This document shows positions 1 through 6,601 of a stretch of 13,389 bases of DNA, one piece after another. A program made the translations under genes and the position numbers. Origin of the DNA: Stercoripulliclostridium_A sp963642145 (lineage in GTDB: Bacteria; Bacillota; Clostridia; Christensenellales; DTU072); assembly GCA_963642145.1 (NCBI GenBank), contig CAVIFU010000040.1, forward strand, positions 1 to 13,389. The letters run 5' to 3'. Positions within the stretch are counted from its first letter, which is position 1. Each line of letters begins with the position of its first letter. The notes beneath the pieces were generated by a model. The model saw only the letters and a program-made list of their open reading frames with translations. It was not told the origin of the DNA and ran no database searches.

Positions 1-180
1 CGTAGGCGTACTGACGTACGGTAGTCGACGTTTTTGCAAAAGCCGTTAAAAACATTTTCTTTCTACCTTATGCCTTAGGAGTACTATTGCCGTATGGAGG
101 GTAATATATGTTTACTTTTTAACGGCGTAAATCACCCGTAAATACGGAATATCGGCTACGCGCCGTAGAACGGAGGGATT

Positions 181-237
181 TTTTGCAAAAACGGAGCGTA
201 GGCGTACTGACGTACGGTAGTCGACGTTTTTGCAAAA
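181..237. repeat. Inverted repeat (hairpin A) in the 196-bp repeat
   Basis: The arms TTTTGCAAAAACG (181-193) and CGTTTTTGCAAAA (225-237) are perfect 13-bp complements. They flank a 31-base middle that itself contains CGTAC-TGAC-GTACG (203-216). The right half recurs at 29-41 in copy 1. The left half and middle recur inverted at 6602-6644 with one mismatch. Confidence 0.8.
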
Positions 238-322
238 GCCGTTAAAAACTTTTTCTTTTTACCTTATTCCTTAGGAGTACTATTGCCGTATGGAGGGTAA
301 TATATGTTTACTTTTTAACGGC
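238..322. repeat. Inverted repeat (hairpin B), possible operon-end structure
   Basis: The arms GCCGTTAAAAA (238-248) and TTTTTAACGGC (312-322) are perfect 11-bp complements around a 63-base loop. The same pair occurs at 42-52 and 116-126. Read on the minus strand, downstream of the operon's last stop codon (355), the second arm ends TTTTTAACGGC and is followed by TTTTGC. It could therefore help end or stabilise the transcript, but the loop is long for an intrinsic terminator. That function is inference. Confidence 0.5.
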
Positions 323-354
323 GTAAAGCACCCGTAAATACGGCGCGTAGGCGG

Positions 355-552
355 TTATTTGTGCTTATAGAAGAGCCTGCAATGACAATACCCCTCATAA
401 CTCTCATCCGCAATCTGCGCGCGAAACTCTTGGCACATGCATTTGAATTCGGGTTTTTTGCCTACGCGGCATGGGCAATAACCGCCCTTCATGCGTAGAC
501 CCTCAACGATGGTTTTTACTACTTCTTTGTCTTTGTTAAGTTCGAGATACAT
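355..552 (-). CDS. Small ferredoxin-thioredoxin reductase catalytic-subunit-like protein
   Basis: A 65-residue protein with three Cys pairs: CPC at 26-28, CMC at 38-40 and CHC at 56-58, the last in the context GYCHCRLFYK. This is the signature of the FTR catalytic (beta) chain family. In plant and cyanobacterial FTR, four of these Cys bind a 4Fe-4S cluster and two form the redox-active disulfide (first pair's second Cys and the CHC second Cys); all six positions are present here. It is shorter than classical FTR beta chains (about 100-115 residues), has Met instead of Pro in the middle pair, and its spacing (9, then 15 residues) is unlike the classical 16 and 8. It starts two bases after the mnmG stop codon, so it is almost certainly cotranslated and is the last gene of the operon. 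The stop lies 12 bases from the repeat at 343. The electron donor and target are unknown; a thiol-redox or Fe-S role is inference. Confidence 0.8.
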   Translation of the reverse strand: MYLELNKDKEVVKTIVEGLRMKGGYCPCRVGKKPEFKCMCQEFRAQIADESYEGYCHCRLFYKHK

Positions 553-554
553 GG

Positions 555-2423
555 TTATTTGCGGTTGGCGTCTGCCTTGCGTAGGTACAAAATGAGTACC
601 GTGATGTCCGCAGGCGTTACTCCGGAGATGCGCGAAGCTTGCGCAAGAGTCGCCGGACGGACGGCGTTGAGTTTTTGTCGAGCTTCCAAGCGTAAGCCCT
701 CTACCGTTTCGTAGTCAACATCGGATGGGAGCAACTTCTCTTCCATGCGGAGAGATTCTTTGATGGCTTGCTCTTCTTTTTTGAGGTAACCCTCGTATTT
801 GAGCTCAACGGCAACGTAGCGCAACGCTTCACGTCCGAAAGCTCCGTAACTTGAGTCTATCTCCGTAAGTGCGCGGTCGTCCAAGTGTCCGCGACGCAAA
901 ATCTCTTCACCGCTAACGCTTTGCGCAGGGACTGCCTCGCCGTATTTTTCAAAGACTTCCGCTACTTCTTCGGGCTTGTAGCGGCGTTTAAGATTTTCTC
1001 TTATTTGAGCTATTTGGGATACCTTTTCTCGGTATATGGTATACTGTTCATTGGATACAAGTCCTATTGCCCTACCCGTTTCCGTCAAGCGGATATCGGC
1101 GTTGTCTTGGCGCAGATGCAGTCTGTACTCGGCGCGCGACGTCATCATGCGGTAGGGCTCTTCCGTGCCCTTGGTCACGAGATCGTCTATCAGCACGCCT
1201 ATGTAGGCGTCACTGCGTTTGAGTCGGAGCGGTTGCCTGCCGTCCAAAAACATTGCGGCGTTTATGCCGGCAACGAGCCCTTGCGCGCCTGCCTCTTCGT
1301 ATCCCGACGAGCCGTTCATCTGTCCTGCGGAGAACAGCCCTTTGTATTTTTTGACGGCAAGCGAATAGTCGAGTTCGGATGGATTGAGGCAATCATACTC
1401 TATGGCGTACCCGTAGCGCGTGATTACGGCGTTTTCGAGTCCGCGGACGGAGTGCACCATCTCTTCTTGGACGTCGAACGGTAGCGACGTCGATAGCCCT
1501 TGCGCGTACATCTCCTTGGTGTCCGTACCCTCGGGCTCAATGAATATTTGGTGACGTTCCTTATCCTTGAACCGCACGACTTTGGTTTCTATCGACGGGC
1601 AATATCTCGGTCCCGTCCCGGTGATGGCGCCGTTATACATCGGAGCGCGGTCTAAGTTGTCGAGAATGATTTTGTGCGTAACCTCGTTGGTATAAGTCAG
1701 ATAGCACAAAGCGTCGTTTTCAACGGGAGCTCGGGTCATAACGGAGAACGTCGGCAAATCCTCGTCGCCGTACTGCGGTTCCATGGCTGCGTAATTTATG
1801 GACGAAGAAAGCAATCTCGGCGGCGTACCCGTCTTGAAACGGCGGATATCGAGCCCGAGAGACAGCAGACTGTCCGTAAGCAGAGAGCTGCGCATAAAGC
1901 CGGAGGGACCCGTTTCACGCGAATACTCCCCGGTGATGATTCTGCTGCGGAGGTATACGCCGGTACAGAGGACTATTGCTTTTGCGTAATAAGTATCCCC
2001 CATTGCGGTGGTTATACCCCTGACTTCACCGTTTTCCGCGATAATCGAGGCAACTTCGCCCTCCAAAATATCCAAGCCGACGGTAGTTTCCAAAGCTTCC
2101 TTGGCTAATCTGTGGTACAAATTCTTGTCCACTTGCGCGCGTAAGCTATGGACTGCGGGTCCGTTGCCCAAGTTAAGCATACGCGTTTGGATGGTTGCTT
2201 TGTCGGCAAGCCTGCCCATAATACCGCCGAGCGCGTCGACTTCCTTGACGAGGTGCCCTTTGGCGGTGCCGCCGATATTCGGGTTGCACGCCATGAAGGC
2301 TACCGCTTCCAACGAAAGCGACACGATAAGGGTGCGCTTGCCGAGAGTAGCGAGCGCATGCGCGGCTTCCACGCCGGCGTGCCCGGCGCCTATAACAATT
2401 GCGTCATACGTTTTATTCATCAT
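555..2423 (-). CDS. mnmG: tRNA uridine-5-carboxymethylaminomethyl modification enzyme MnmG (GidA)
   Basis: FAD-dependent partner of MnmE. Together they add the aminomethyl or carboxymethylaminomethyl group to C5 of the wobble uridine of certain tRNAs, using methylenetetrahydrofolate. The 622-residue product has the usual length. Visible motifs are the dinucleotide-binding GAGHAG (residues 12-17), ACNPNIGG with Cys46, GTAKGHLVKE, RFKTGTPPR, YCPSIE with Cys275, and the late block SAGQMNGSSGYEEAGAQG. Cys46 and Cys275 match the two conserved, functionally important cysteines of E. coli GidA. The ORF is open upstream to 2534, but that extension is the antisense frame-mate of mnmE. The start chosen is ATG at 2423, which overlaps the mnmE stop as ATGA and has AGGAAA just upstream; the next ATG (2420) is an equal alternative. 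The gene usually downstream, rsmG, is absent, and an FTR-like gene takes its place. Confidence 0.97.
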   Translation of the reverse strand: MMNKTYDAIVIGAGHAGVEAAHALATLGKRTLIVSLSLEAVAFMACNPNIGGTAKGHLVKEVDALGGIMGRLADKATIQTRMLNLGNGPAVHSLRAQVDKNLYHRLAKEALETTVGLDILEGEVASIIAENGEVRGITTAMGDTYYAKAIVLCTGVYLRSRIITGEYSRETGPSGFMRSSLLTDSLLSLGLDIRRFKTGTPPRLLSSSINYAAMEPQYGDEDLPTFSVMTRAPVENDALCYLTYTNEVTHKIILDNLDRAPMYNGAITGTGPRYCPSIETKVVRFKDKERHQIFIEPEGTDTKEMYAQGLSTSLPFDVQEEMVHSVRGLENAVITRYGYAIEYDCLNPSELDYSLAVKKYKGLFSAGQMNGSSGYEEAGAQGLVAGINAAMFLDGRQPLRLKRSDAYIGVLIDDLVTKGTEEPYRMMTSRAEYRLHLRQDNADIRLTETGRAIGLVSNEQYTIYREKVSQIAQIRENLKRRYKPEEVAEVFEKYGEAVPAQSVSGEEILRRGHLDDRALTEIDSSYGAFGREALRYVAVELKYEGYLKKEEQAIKESLRMEEKLLPSDVDYETVEGLRLEARQKLNAVRPATLAQASRISGVTPADITVLILYLRKADANRK

Positions 2424-3748
2424 TTTCCTACGCAAAAACGAGAAAATATCTCGTTGACTACCGTTTCCGCGACATCCTCGCCGGTCAAAGACGCAAGCTC
2501 GGTATACGCAAGTCGAACATCGACGGCAACGCAATCGAACGTTGCCTGCCTTATGCCGTCAAGGGCGTTTTCGATGTGTTCGAGCGCCGATTTTACCGCA
2601 AAAATCTGCCTTTCGCGAGTAAGAGCCGGCTGCGCCACACGGCGTTTAAGGTCGAGTTTTTCTACTATGAGGGCGCGGAGTCCGTTTATATTTTTGTTCT
2701 TCCCGGCGCTTATGACTATATCGGAGGGCTTGTCGAATTTGCGCACGTCCTCTTTGTTTGCGACAACTATATGTTTTTTGTGCTTGACCGTATCGTACAA
2801 CGCCTTCTCCTGCGGAGTGGTCTCCTCGGACAAATCGGTGACGAACAACACAAGGTCCGCACCTTCCACCGCACGCGTCGCGCGTTCGATGCCTATGCGC
2901 TCCACCGGATCATCGCTTTCGCGTATGCCGGCGGTATCGGATAACTCAATTTTGACGCCTTCGAGTTCGATTTCACCCTTCAAAACATCCCTCGTTGTAC
3001 CGGCAACGTCCGTAACTATGGCTCGGTCATCCCTAAGGAGAGCGTTCATCACGCTCGATTTACCGACGTTGGTTAGCCCCGCAAGCACAACTGAAAGCCC
3101 CTCGCGCGTAACGCGCGCGTCCAAAGAAGCCTTGTATAATTCCGTCAGTCGCGCATGCGCGCTTCGGAGGTACTCCGCGGTAGGTTCCGCGGCGTCTTCG
3201 CCGATTTCCTCGGGATAATCAAGGGCGCATTCGAGCTCGGCAGACGCGCTCAAAAGGTCTTCTTTGGCAAGTTCTATGCCACGACTCACTTCTCCCGTCA
3301 TCAGGCGATATGCTTGGTTGGCGGCAGCTTCGGAAGTCGCGGTTATCATGTCTTGGATACCCTCCGCTTCCGCAAGGTCGAGTTTACCGTTAAGGTAAGC
3401 GCGCTTGGTAAATTCCCCGGGTTCGGCAGGGCGCGCGCCGAGCTTGACGCATTCGCGCAAAATGCCGTCCAAAATCACCTTTCCGCCGTGGGCTTGGAAC
3501 TCGATAACGTCTTCACCTGTATATGATTTAGGCGCCTTGCAGTACATGCAAAACGCCTTATCGGAGAATCTTTCCGTATTGACCGTGCCGAGGTACATCC
3601 TGTACGGCTCTATGTTGTCTGAGTCGAAGCCCCGAGCGCAAAACATCTGCTTTGCTATCCTCAAGGCGCCCTCGCCGGACATCCTGATTACGCCGACTGC
3701 AGAGCCTTTTTCGCACGGCGTGGCTATTGCGACTATTGCGGAGTCCAT
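2420..3748 (-). CDS. mnmE: tRNA modification GTPase MnmE (TrmE)
   Basis: A 442-residue GTPase that binds a formyl-tetrahydrofolate-type cofactor in its N-terminal domain and works in a complex with MnmG on wobble uridines. It begins with the typical N-terminus DSAIVAIATP and continues through EPGEFTKRAYLNGKLDLAEA (about 109-128). The G domain shows G1 GLTNVGKS (224-231), TTRD (251-254), DTAG (271-274) and NKED (331-334). The C-terminus ends in FCVGK, carrying the conserved catalytic Cys439. Length is slightly under the usual 450-460. The ATG directly abuts the jag stop codon (TAA then ATG, no spacer) and the stop overlaps the mnmG start, which suggests coupled translation through all three genes. 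Confidence 0.97.
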   Translation of the reverse strand: MDSAIVAIATPCEKGSAVGVIRMSGEGALRIAKQMFCARGFDSDNIEPYRMYLGTVNTERFSDKAFCMYCKAPKSYTGEDVIEFQAHGGKVILDGILRECVKLGARPAEPGEFTKRAYLNGKLDLAEAEGIQDMITATSEAAANQAYRLMTGEVSRGIELAKEDLLSASAELECALDYPEEIGEDAAEPTAEYLRSAHARLTELYKASLDARVTREGLSVVLAGLTNVGKSSVMNALLRDDRAIVTDVAGTTRDVLKGEIELEGVKIELSDTAGIRESDDPVERIGIERATRAVEGADLVLFVTDLSEETTPQEKALYDTVKHKKHIVVANKEDVRKFDKPSDIVISAGKNKNINGLRALIVEKLDLKRRVAQPALTRERQIFAVKSALEHIENALDGIRQATFDCVAVDVRLAYTELASLTGEDVAETVVNEIFSRFCVGK

Positions 3749-4585
3749 TTAGTAAGGTCTCTTTTTGGGCGCGCCGTAAGTCTTGGTTTTAACCGCGCCT
3801 TTATGACGGAATTTGAAACTCGTTCCGTAGGTCATTTCTGGAGTTTCGGCTACCTTTTCGCGCGGTTTGCGTTCCGTATCTTCATCTTTCGGGATGATAA
3901 CCACATGGCGGAATCTGCCTTCGCCCTCGGACTCGGTACGTACGAACTTATCGTCTTGGAGCGCTGTGTGTATCACGCGCCTCTCAAACGGATTCATGGG
4001 TTCGAGCGACACTCTGCGCCCTGTTTTGTGGCACTTGTGCGCCAAGCGTTCGGCAAGAGCCGTAAGCACTTCTTTGCGTTTTTGGCGGTAGTTCTCGGCG
4101 TCTACGGAGACTCTCACAAAGTCCCTGCCGTGCTCGTTGGCTATCCACAAGGTAACATATTGTACCGCGTCCAACGTCTCTCCGCGATAGCCTATCACGG
4201 AGCCTGCGTCGTCGCCCTCTATGTTTACGGATATGTCCTCGCCGTCGCGCGCAACGCTTACACTGCAATTCAAGCCCATGTTGCCTATGAGCGCGGTGAT
4301 GAACGTCCTTACTCTTTCTTCCGCGCGAACAAGTTCGGCTTCCGTGGGTTTGCGCTTGCTATGCGTTTCCGTTTGATCCTCTACGTCGGTGTCCTTTTTG
4401 GCTTCCTCGGCTTCGGCTGTCGTTACGGGAGCTTCTTTGGGCGTAAGAACAACGGTGGGTTTAGCAAAAAACCCTCCCCTGCTTTTGACTTCCACGTCCA
4501 CGCCGTCCCTATCGAGACCGAGCTCTTCGAGTCCGCGTTCGACGGCTTCTTCTATGGTTGCCCCCTCGTAAGTGTATGATTGCAT
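3749..4585 (-). CDS. jag: Jag/KhpB (EloR) RNA-binding protein with Jag-N, KH and R3H domains
   Basis: A 278-residue cytoplasmic RNA-binding protein. In streptococci and other Bacillota, its homologues (KhpB/EloR) regulate cell elongation and division. Residues 1-48 form the Jag-N domain, with the RGGFFAKP turn corresponding to the KKGFFG-like motif. Residues 50-85 are a charged, probably disordered linker. The KH domain (about 100-165) has the GYRG loop at 132-135, followed by ETLDAVQYV. The R3H domain (about 170-232) contains ERRVIH (201-206). The tail is basic. A strong AGAAGGAG ribosome binding site lies 6-7 bases before the ATG, so the start is firm. It follows yidC by 11 bases, the classical spoIIIJ-jag arrangement. 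Confidence 0.95.
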   Translation of the reverse strand: MQSYTYEGATIEEAVERGLEELGLDRDGVDVEVKSRGGFFAKPTVVLTPKEAPVTTAEAEEAKKDTDVEDQTETHSKRKPTEAELVRAEERVRTFITALIGNMGLNCSVSVARDGEDISVNIEGDDAGSVIGYRGETLDAVQYVTLWIANEHGRDFVRVSVDAENYRQKRKEVLTALAERLAHKCHKTGRRVSLEPMNPFERRVIHTALQDDKFVRTESEGEGRFRHVVIIPKDEDTERKPREKVAETPEMTYGTSFKFRHKGAVKTKTYGAPKKRPY

Positions 4586-4596
4586 ATTAGCTCCTT

Positions 4597-5670
4597 CTAT
4601 TTCTTTTTGAGTGTTACGCTCATTCTGTGGTCGCGTTCTTTGGCGTCGACCCTCTTCTGGACGATATTCCAGACGAGGTTGAGAGTCAGCGTAAACAAGC
4701 TGCTTATGAACATATACAGCGAGAACGCCGCACTGTAAAACAATGAGAACACGCCCATGATTACCGGCATCATGTACTGCATCATTTTCATTTGCGACTG
4801 TTGCGCCTTGACTTGTTCTTCCGTCTGACCGGCTACTTGCGGTTGCTCCGGCGATTTGACGAGCTTACTCGAAAGCACGCTGAGCGCCGCTACGAGAATG
4901 GGAAGAATAAGGTATCCGTTCCAAGCTTTTTTGCCTTTTGATGTGTAATTGTACTTAGCCATGATGGGCTTCATGACTTTTTCGTACTCTGTTTTGTCCA
5001 CGTCGGTTATGCCGAGCTTGCCCATGCCGCTACCGGCGTAAGTGCTTGCGTCGGGTATGGGATTTTTCCAAGTATCGGGCATAAATATGTTCTTGGTCAG
5101 GAAGAACTTTTCCGGGACATATTCGTTGACTACCGCTTGCTCCGCGGCTTCCGTCGCTTTGGTTTGCGCGTCTTGGGCGGAGGTGCCGGCAGCTATTTCG
5201 GCGTTGTACGTTTGGGAGTAAGTCGTTTCGTAAGTCGTGTGCAAGCTATCGAACACCACGGCGTTGTGGTACTTGACGGAAGAGTTGAATCCCGTAAATA
5301 CTACCATGAACACCACGAGCGTTATGAGCGTCGGCAAGCACGATTTGAACGGGCTGTACTTATATTTTGCGTAAACCTCACGTTGTTTTTGCATGAGGAG
5401 TTGCTTGTCCTCGCCACAATTTTTGGTAACTTTATCGAGTTCGGGCTTCATTATCTCCATTTTTCTCGCGTTACTGCGAGCAAGGAGTTTTTGCCATACG
5501 TCGAGCGGCGATGTGATTAGCTTCAAAAACAAGGTAAACAGTATAACCGTTATGCCGAAAGCACCTATTACGGTATAACTGCCACCCCAAGACAAAACCC
5601 ACTTGTACAACACGTTGTACACGAATTTGCCCATAAAATTGAGTTCTGTGGCAAGACTCATAAAGTCCAT
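4597..5670 (-). CDS. yidC: YidC/Oxa1-family membrane protein insertase
   Basis: Inserts membrane proteins, alone or with SecYEG. The 357-residue protein has hydrophobic segments at about 33-53, 112-128, 252-270 and 300-335 (a pair). The motif TLFLKLITSPLD aligns with the TM1 region that carries the hydrophilic-groove Arg in SpoIIIJ (Arg73 in B. subtilis); here the position is Lys50, so the charge is kept. No lipobox precedes TM1, unlike SpoIIIJ. The cytoplasmic hairpin (about 56-110) is Lys/Glu rich and the C-terminus is basic (ending LKKK). The extracytoplasmic stretch between TM2 and TM3 (129-250) is about 120 residues, much longer than in B. subtilis, and includes an Ala/Thr/Gln-rich segment (152-180). 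That explains the length over the usual 260-300. The start overlaps yidD by 13 bases; ATG at 5661 is an alternative start. Confidence 0.95.
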   Translation of the reverse strand: MDFMSLATELNFMGKFVYNVLYKWVLSWGGSYTVIGAFGITVILFTLFLKLITSPLDVWQKLLARSNARKMEIMKPELDKVTKNCGEDKQLLMQKQREVYAKYKYSPFKSCLPTLITLVVFMVVFTGFNSSVKYHNAVVFDSLHTTYETTYSQTYNAEIAAGTSAQDAQTKATEAAEQAVVNEYVPEKFFLTKNIFMPDTWKNPIPDASTYAGSGMGKLGITDVDKTEYEKVMKPIMAKYNYTSKGKKAWNGYLILPILVAALSVLSSKLVKSPEQPQVAGQTEEQVKAQQSQMKMMQYMMPVIMGVFSLFYSAAFSLYMFISSLFTLTLNLVWNIVQKRVDAKERDHRMSVTLKKK

Positions 5671-5903
5671 TTGGCGGATCCTCTCAGATTTTCTTTTACG
5701 GGGTCAAAACCCCCGCGATTGAACGGATTACATCTAATAATTCTGCAAGCGCCTTTAATTATCCCCAAAAATACGCCGTACTTATTGATAGCGTCTAACG
5801 TGTAAGCCGAACATGTCGGAGTGAAAATACAATCTCTGCCGACTATCGGCGAAAGCGTTTTTTTGTACAAGACAATCATTGCCTTGCAAACTTGTTTACA
5901 CAT
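5658..5903 (-). CDS. yidD: YidD membrane protein insertion efficiency factor
   Basis: A short 81-residue protein, peripheral to the membrane, that assists insertion by YidC. The family signature is clear: LYKKTLSPIVGRDCIFTPTC (12-31), then SAYTLDAINKYG, then RIIRCNPFNRGGFDPV. The three family cysteines in CIFTPTC and RC are present. It overlaps the end of rnpA by 8 bases and the start of yidC by 13 bases, the usual location between those genes. No strong ribosome binding site is visible, consistent with translational coupling. Confidence 0.93.
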   Translation of the reverse strand: MCKQVCKAMIVLYKKTLSPIVGRDCIFTPTCSAYTLDAINKYGVFLGIIKGACRIIRCNPFNRGGFDPVKENLRGSAKWTL

Positions 5904-6234
5904 CGGATTTAATGTGTCCCGCCTTGGTAAGCAAGGCGCGGAGTTCCGAACCTATCTCCGCATAACTCGCGACAGCTATCGGTTCCTTGGCGACTACGAC
6001 GTAATTGTAGCTCCCGACAATCGTCGGAATGAGCGTTGCGAAATTTTCGTTAATCCGTCTTTTGACTAAGCTTCTGACAACGCTTTTGCCTACCTTTTTG
6101 CTAACGCTGACGCCCACTTTGGTGCACTTGGCAGGTACGTATGCGAGTACCGCCAGTTTTCCTCCGACGGTCTCGCCTTTGCGGTATACATACCCGAAGC
6201 TGGCGTTTTTTGTCAGCCGGTAGACTCTTTGCAT
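5896..6234 (-). CDS. rnpA: Ribonuclease P protein component
   Basis: The protein cofactor of RNase P, which removes the 5' leader of precursor tRNAs. It is 112 residues, the normal length. The family pattern is seen in the N-terminal RLTKNASFGYVYRKG, central VGVSVSKKVGKSVV and late YVVVAKEP. The signature helix, normally containing Arg-Asn-Arg (B. subtilis MRNRIKR), reads VRSLVKRR here, so only the first Arg of the RNR triplet is kept (codons 6067-6075). The start codon shares one base with the rpmH stop (TAATG), so rnpA is likely translated by termination-reinitiation from rpmH. Confidence 0.94.
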   Translation of the reverse strand: MQRVYRLTKNASFGYVYRKGETVGGKLAVLAYVPAKCTKVGVSVSKKVGKSVVRSLVKRRINENFATLIPTIVGSYNYVVVAKEPIAVASYAEIGSELRALLTKAGHIKSDV

Positions 6235-6368
6235 TAAGCGGAAAGTTGAGCTCTGCCCTTTCTGCGACGACGGGAAAGTACGCGTCTGCCGTTCTTAGTG
6301 CTCATTCTTTGACGGAAACCGTGGACTTTGCTTCTTTGTCTTTTCTTGGGTTGATAAGTTCTTTTCAT
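6234..6368 (-). CDS. rpmH: 50S ribosomal protein L34
   Basis: A 44-residue, very basic protein of the large ribosomal subunit, read directly from the minus strand. It starts MKRTYQPKKRQRSKVHGFRQ, continues with RMSTKNGRRVLSRRR, and ends QLSA. This is the canonical L34 sequence and length. ATG is at 6366-6368, with AGGAG at 6376-6380 seven bases before it. The stop codon overlaps the rnpA start by one base. It is the first gene of the operon, just downstream of a consensus promoter. Confidence 0.98.
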   Translation of the reverse strand: MKRTYQPKKRQRSKVHGFRQRMSTKNGRRVLSRRRRKGRAQLSA

Positions 6369-6403
6369 ATTGCTTCTCCTATATAAGTGATATTTTTAAC
6401 CGG

Positions 6404-6439
6404 TTGTGTGGTATACACTGCTTGTGTGGCATACACTGC
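6404..6439. repeat. Tandem 18-bp direct repeat at the rpmH transcription start
   Basis: Bases 6404-6421 and 6422-6439 are the same 18-mer with one T/C difference; on the transcribed strand each reads GCAGTGTATRCCACACAA. They begin within a few bases of the -10 box and fill the early leader. Each copy can fold as GUGU-loop-ACAC in RNA. They could be an operator or a leader element; no known regulator is assigned. Confidence 0.8.
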
Positions 6440-6441
6440 CC

Positions 6442-6470
6442 ATTATATAATAAATATACACGCGTGTCAA
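6442..6470 (-). promoter_or_regulatory. Sigma-A promoter for the rpmH-rnpA-yidD-yidC-jag-mnmEG operon
   Basis: On the minus strand, TTGACA (6465-6470) and TATAAT (6442-6447) are separated by exactly 17 bases: a perfect consensus promoter. The predicted start near 6435 leaves a leader of about 67 bases before the rpmH ATG. Confidence 0.9.
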
Positions 6471-6479
6471 GCGTTCGGG

Positions 6480-6512
6480 GGTGTATAGTGGGCATATTTA
6501 CGTCGCCCGAAA
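6480..6512 (+). repeat. Second repeat family, copy 1 (ATTTACGTCGCCCGAA)
   Basis: The core ATTTACGTCGCCCGAA lies at 6496-6511, preceded by GTGTATAGTGGGCAT. A related but degenerate direct match to copy 2 continues rightward to the N gap. The inverted copy at 6771-6803 shares both the core and the outer GTATAGYGGGCA segment. Confidence 0.8.
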
Positions 6513-6548
6513 GAAATGATTTTCCCTCCGAATTTTCTTCTTTTCTCT

Positions 6549-6601
6549 NNNNNNNNNNNNNNNNNNNNNNNNNNNNNNNNNNNNNNNNNNNNNNNNNNNN
6601 N
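6549..6601. other. Assembly gap (53 N)
   Basis: A run of N interrupts the intergenic region. The first called bases to the right belong to the same repeat family as 1-343, and the left flank belongs to the second repeat family. A repeat-induced assembly break is therefore the likely cause. The true length and content are unknown. Confidence 0.98.

Larger units (their letters stand above)
1..343. repeat. Two near-identical 147-bp direct repeats, period 196 bp
   Basis: Bases 1-147 and 197-343 are the same sequence with only four mismatches that I can find (for example positions 54/250 and the T/G just before CACCCGTAAATACGG). The 49-base spacer (148-196) contains TTTTTTGCAAAAACGGAG, which leads into copy 2. 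The sequence preceding copy 1 is outside the window, so a longer array is possible. A third, partial and inverted copy lies at 6602-6644. Each copy holds CGTACTGACGTACG, TTTTTGCAAAA, a GCCGTTAAAAA/TTTTTAACGGC inverted repeat and CCGTAAATACGG. No credible ORF crosses it. A dispersed non-coding element (MITE-like or structured intergenic repeat) is the likeliest reading; the family itself is not one I recognise. Confidence 0.9.

Noticed and set aside
1..343. CRISPR array
   Set aside because: Only two long (147-bp) repeats with one spacer-like stretch that is part of the repeated unit elsewhere; no cas genes.
885..1484. 199-codon open frame on the plus strand
   Set aside because: Lies wholly antisense to mnmG, whose motifs are unmistakable; no family-like sequence or ribosome binding site.
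2424..2534. N-terminal extension of mnmG
   Set aside because: Overlaps the mnmE 3' coding region, is Cys/Arg-rich and unlike MnmG; the start at 2423 has a ribosome binding site and fits the family.
2148..3218. 356-codon and overlapping plus-strand open frames (also 2399-2944)
   Set aside because: Antisense to mnmE and the start of mnmG; Ser/Arg-rich composition typical of shadow frames.
3803..4579. 258-codon plus-strand open frame
   Set aside because: Exact antisense of jag; explained by codon bias of the real gene.
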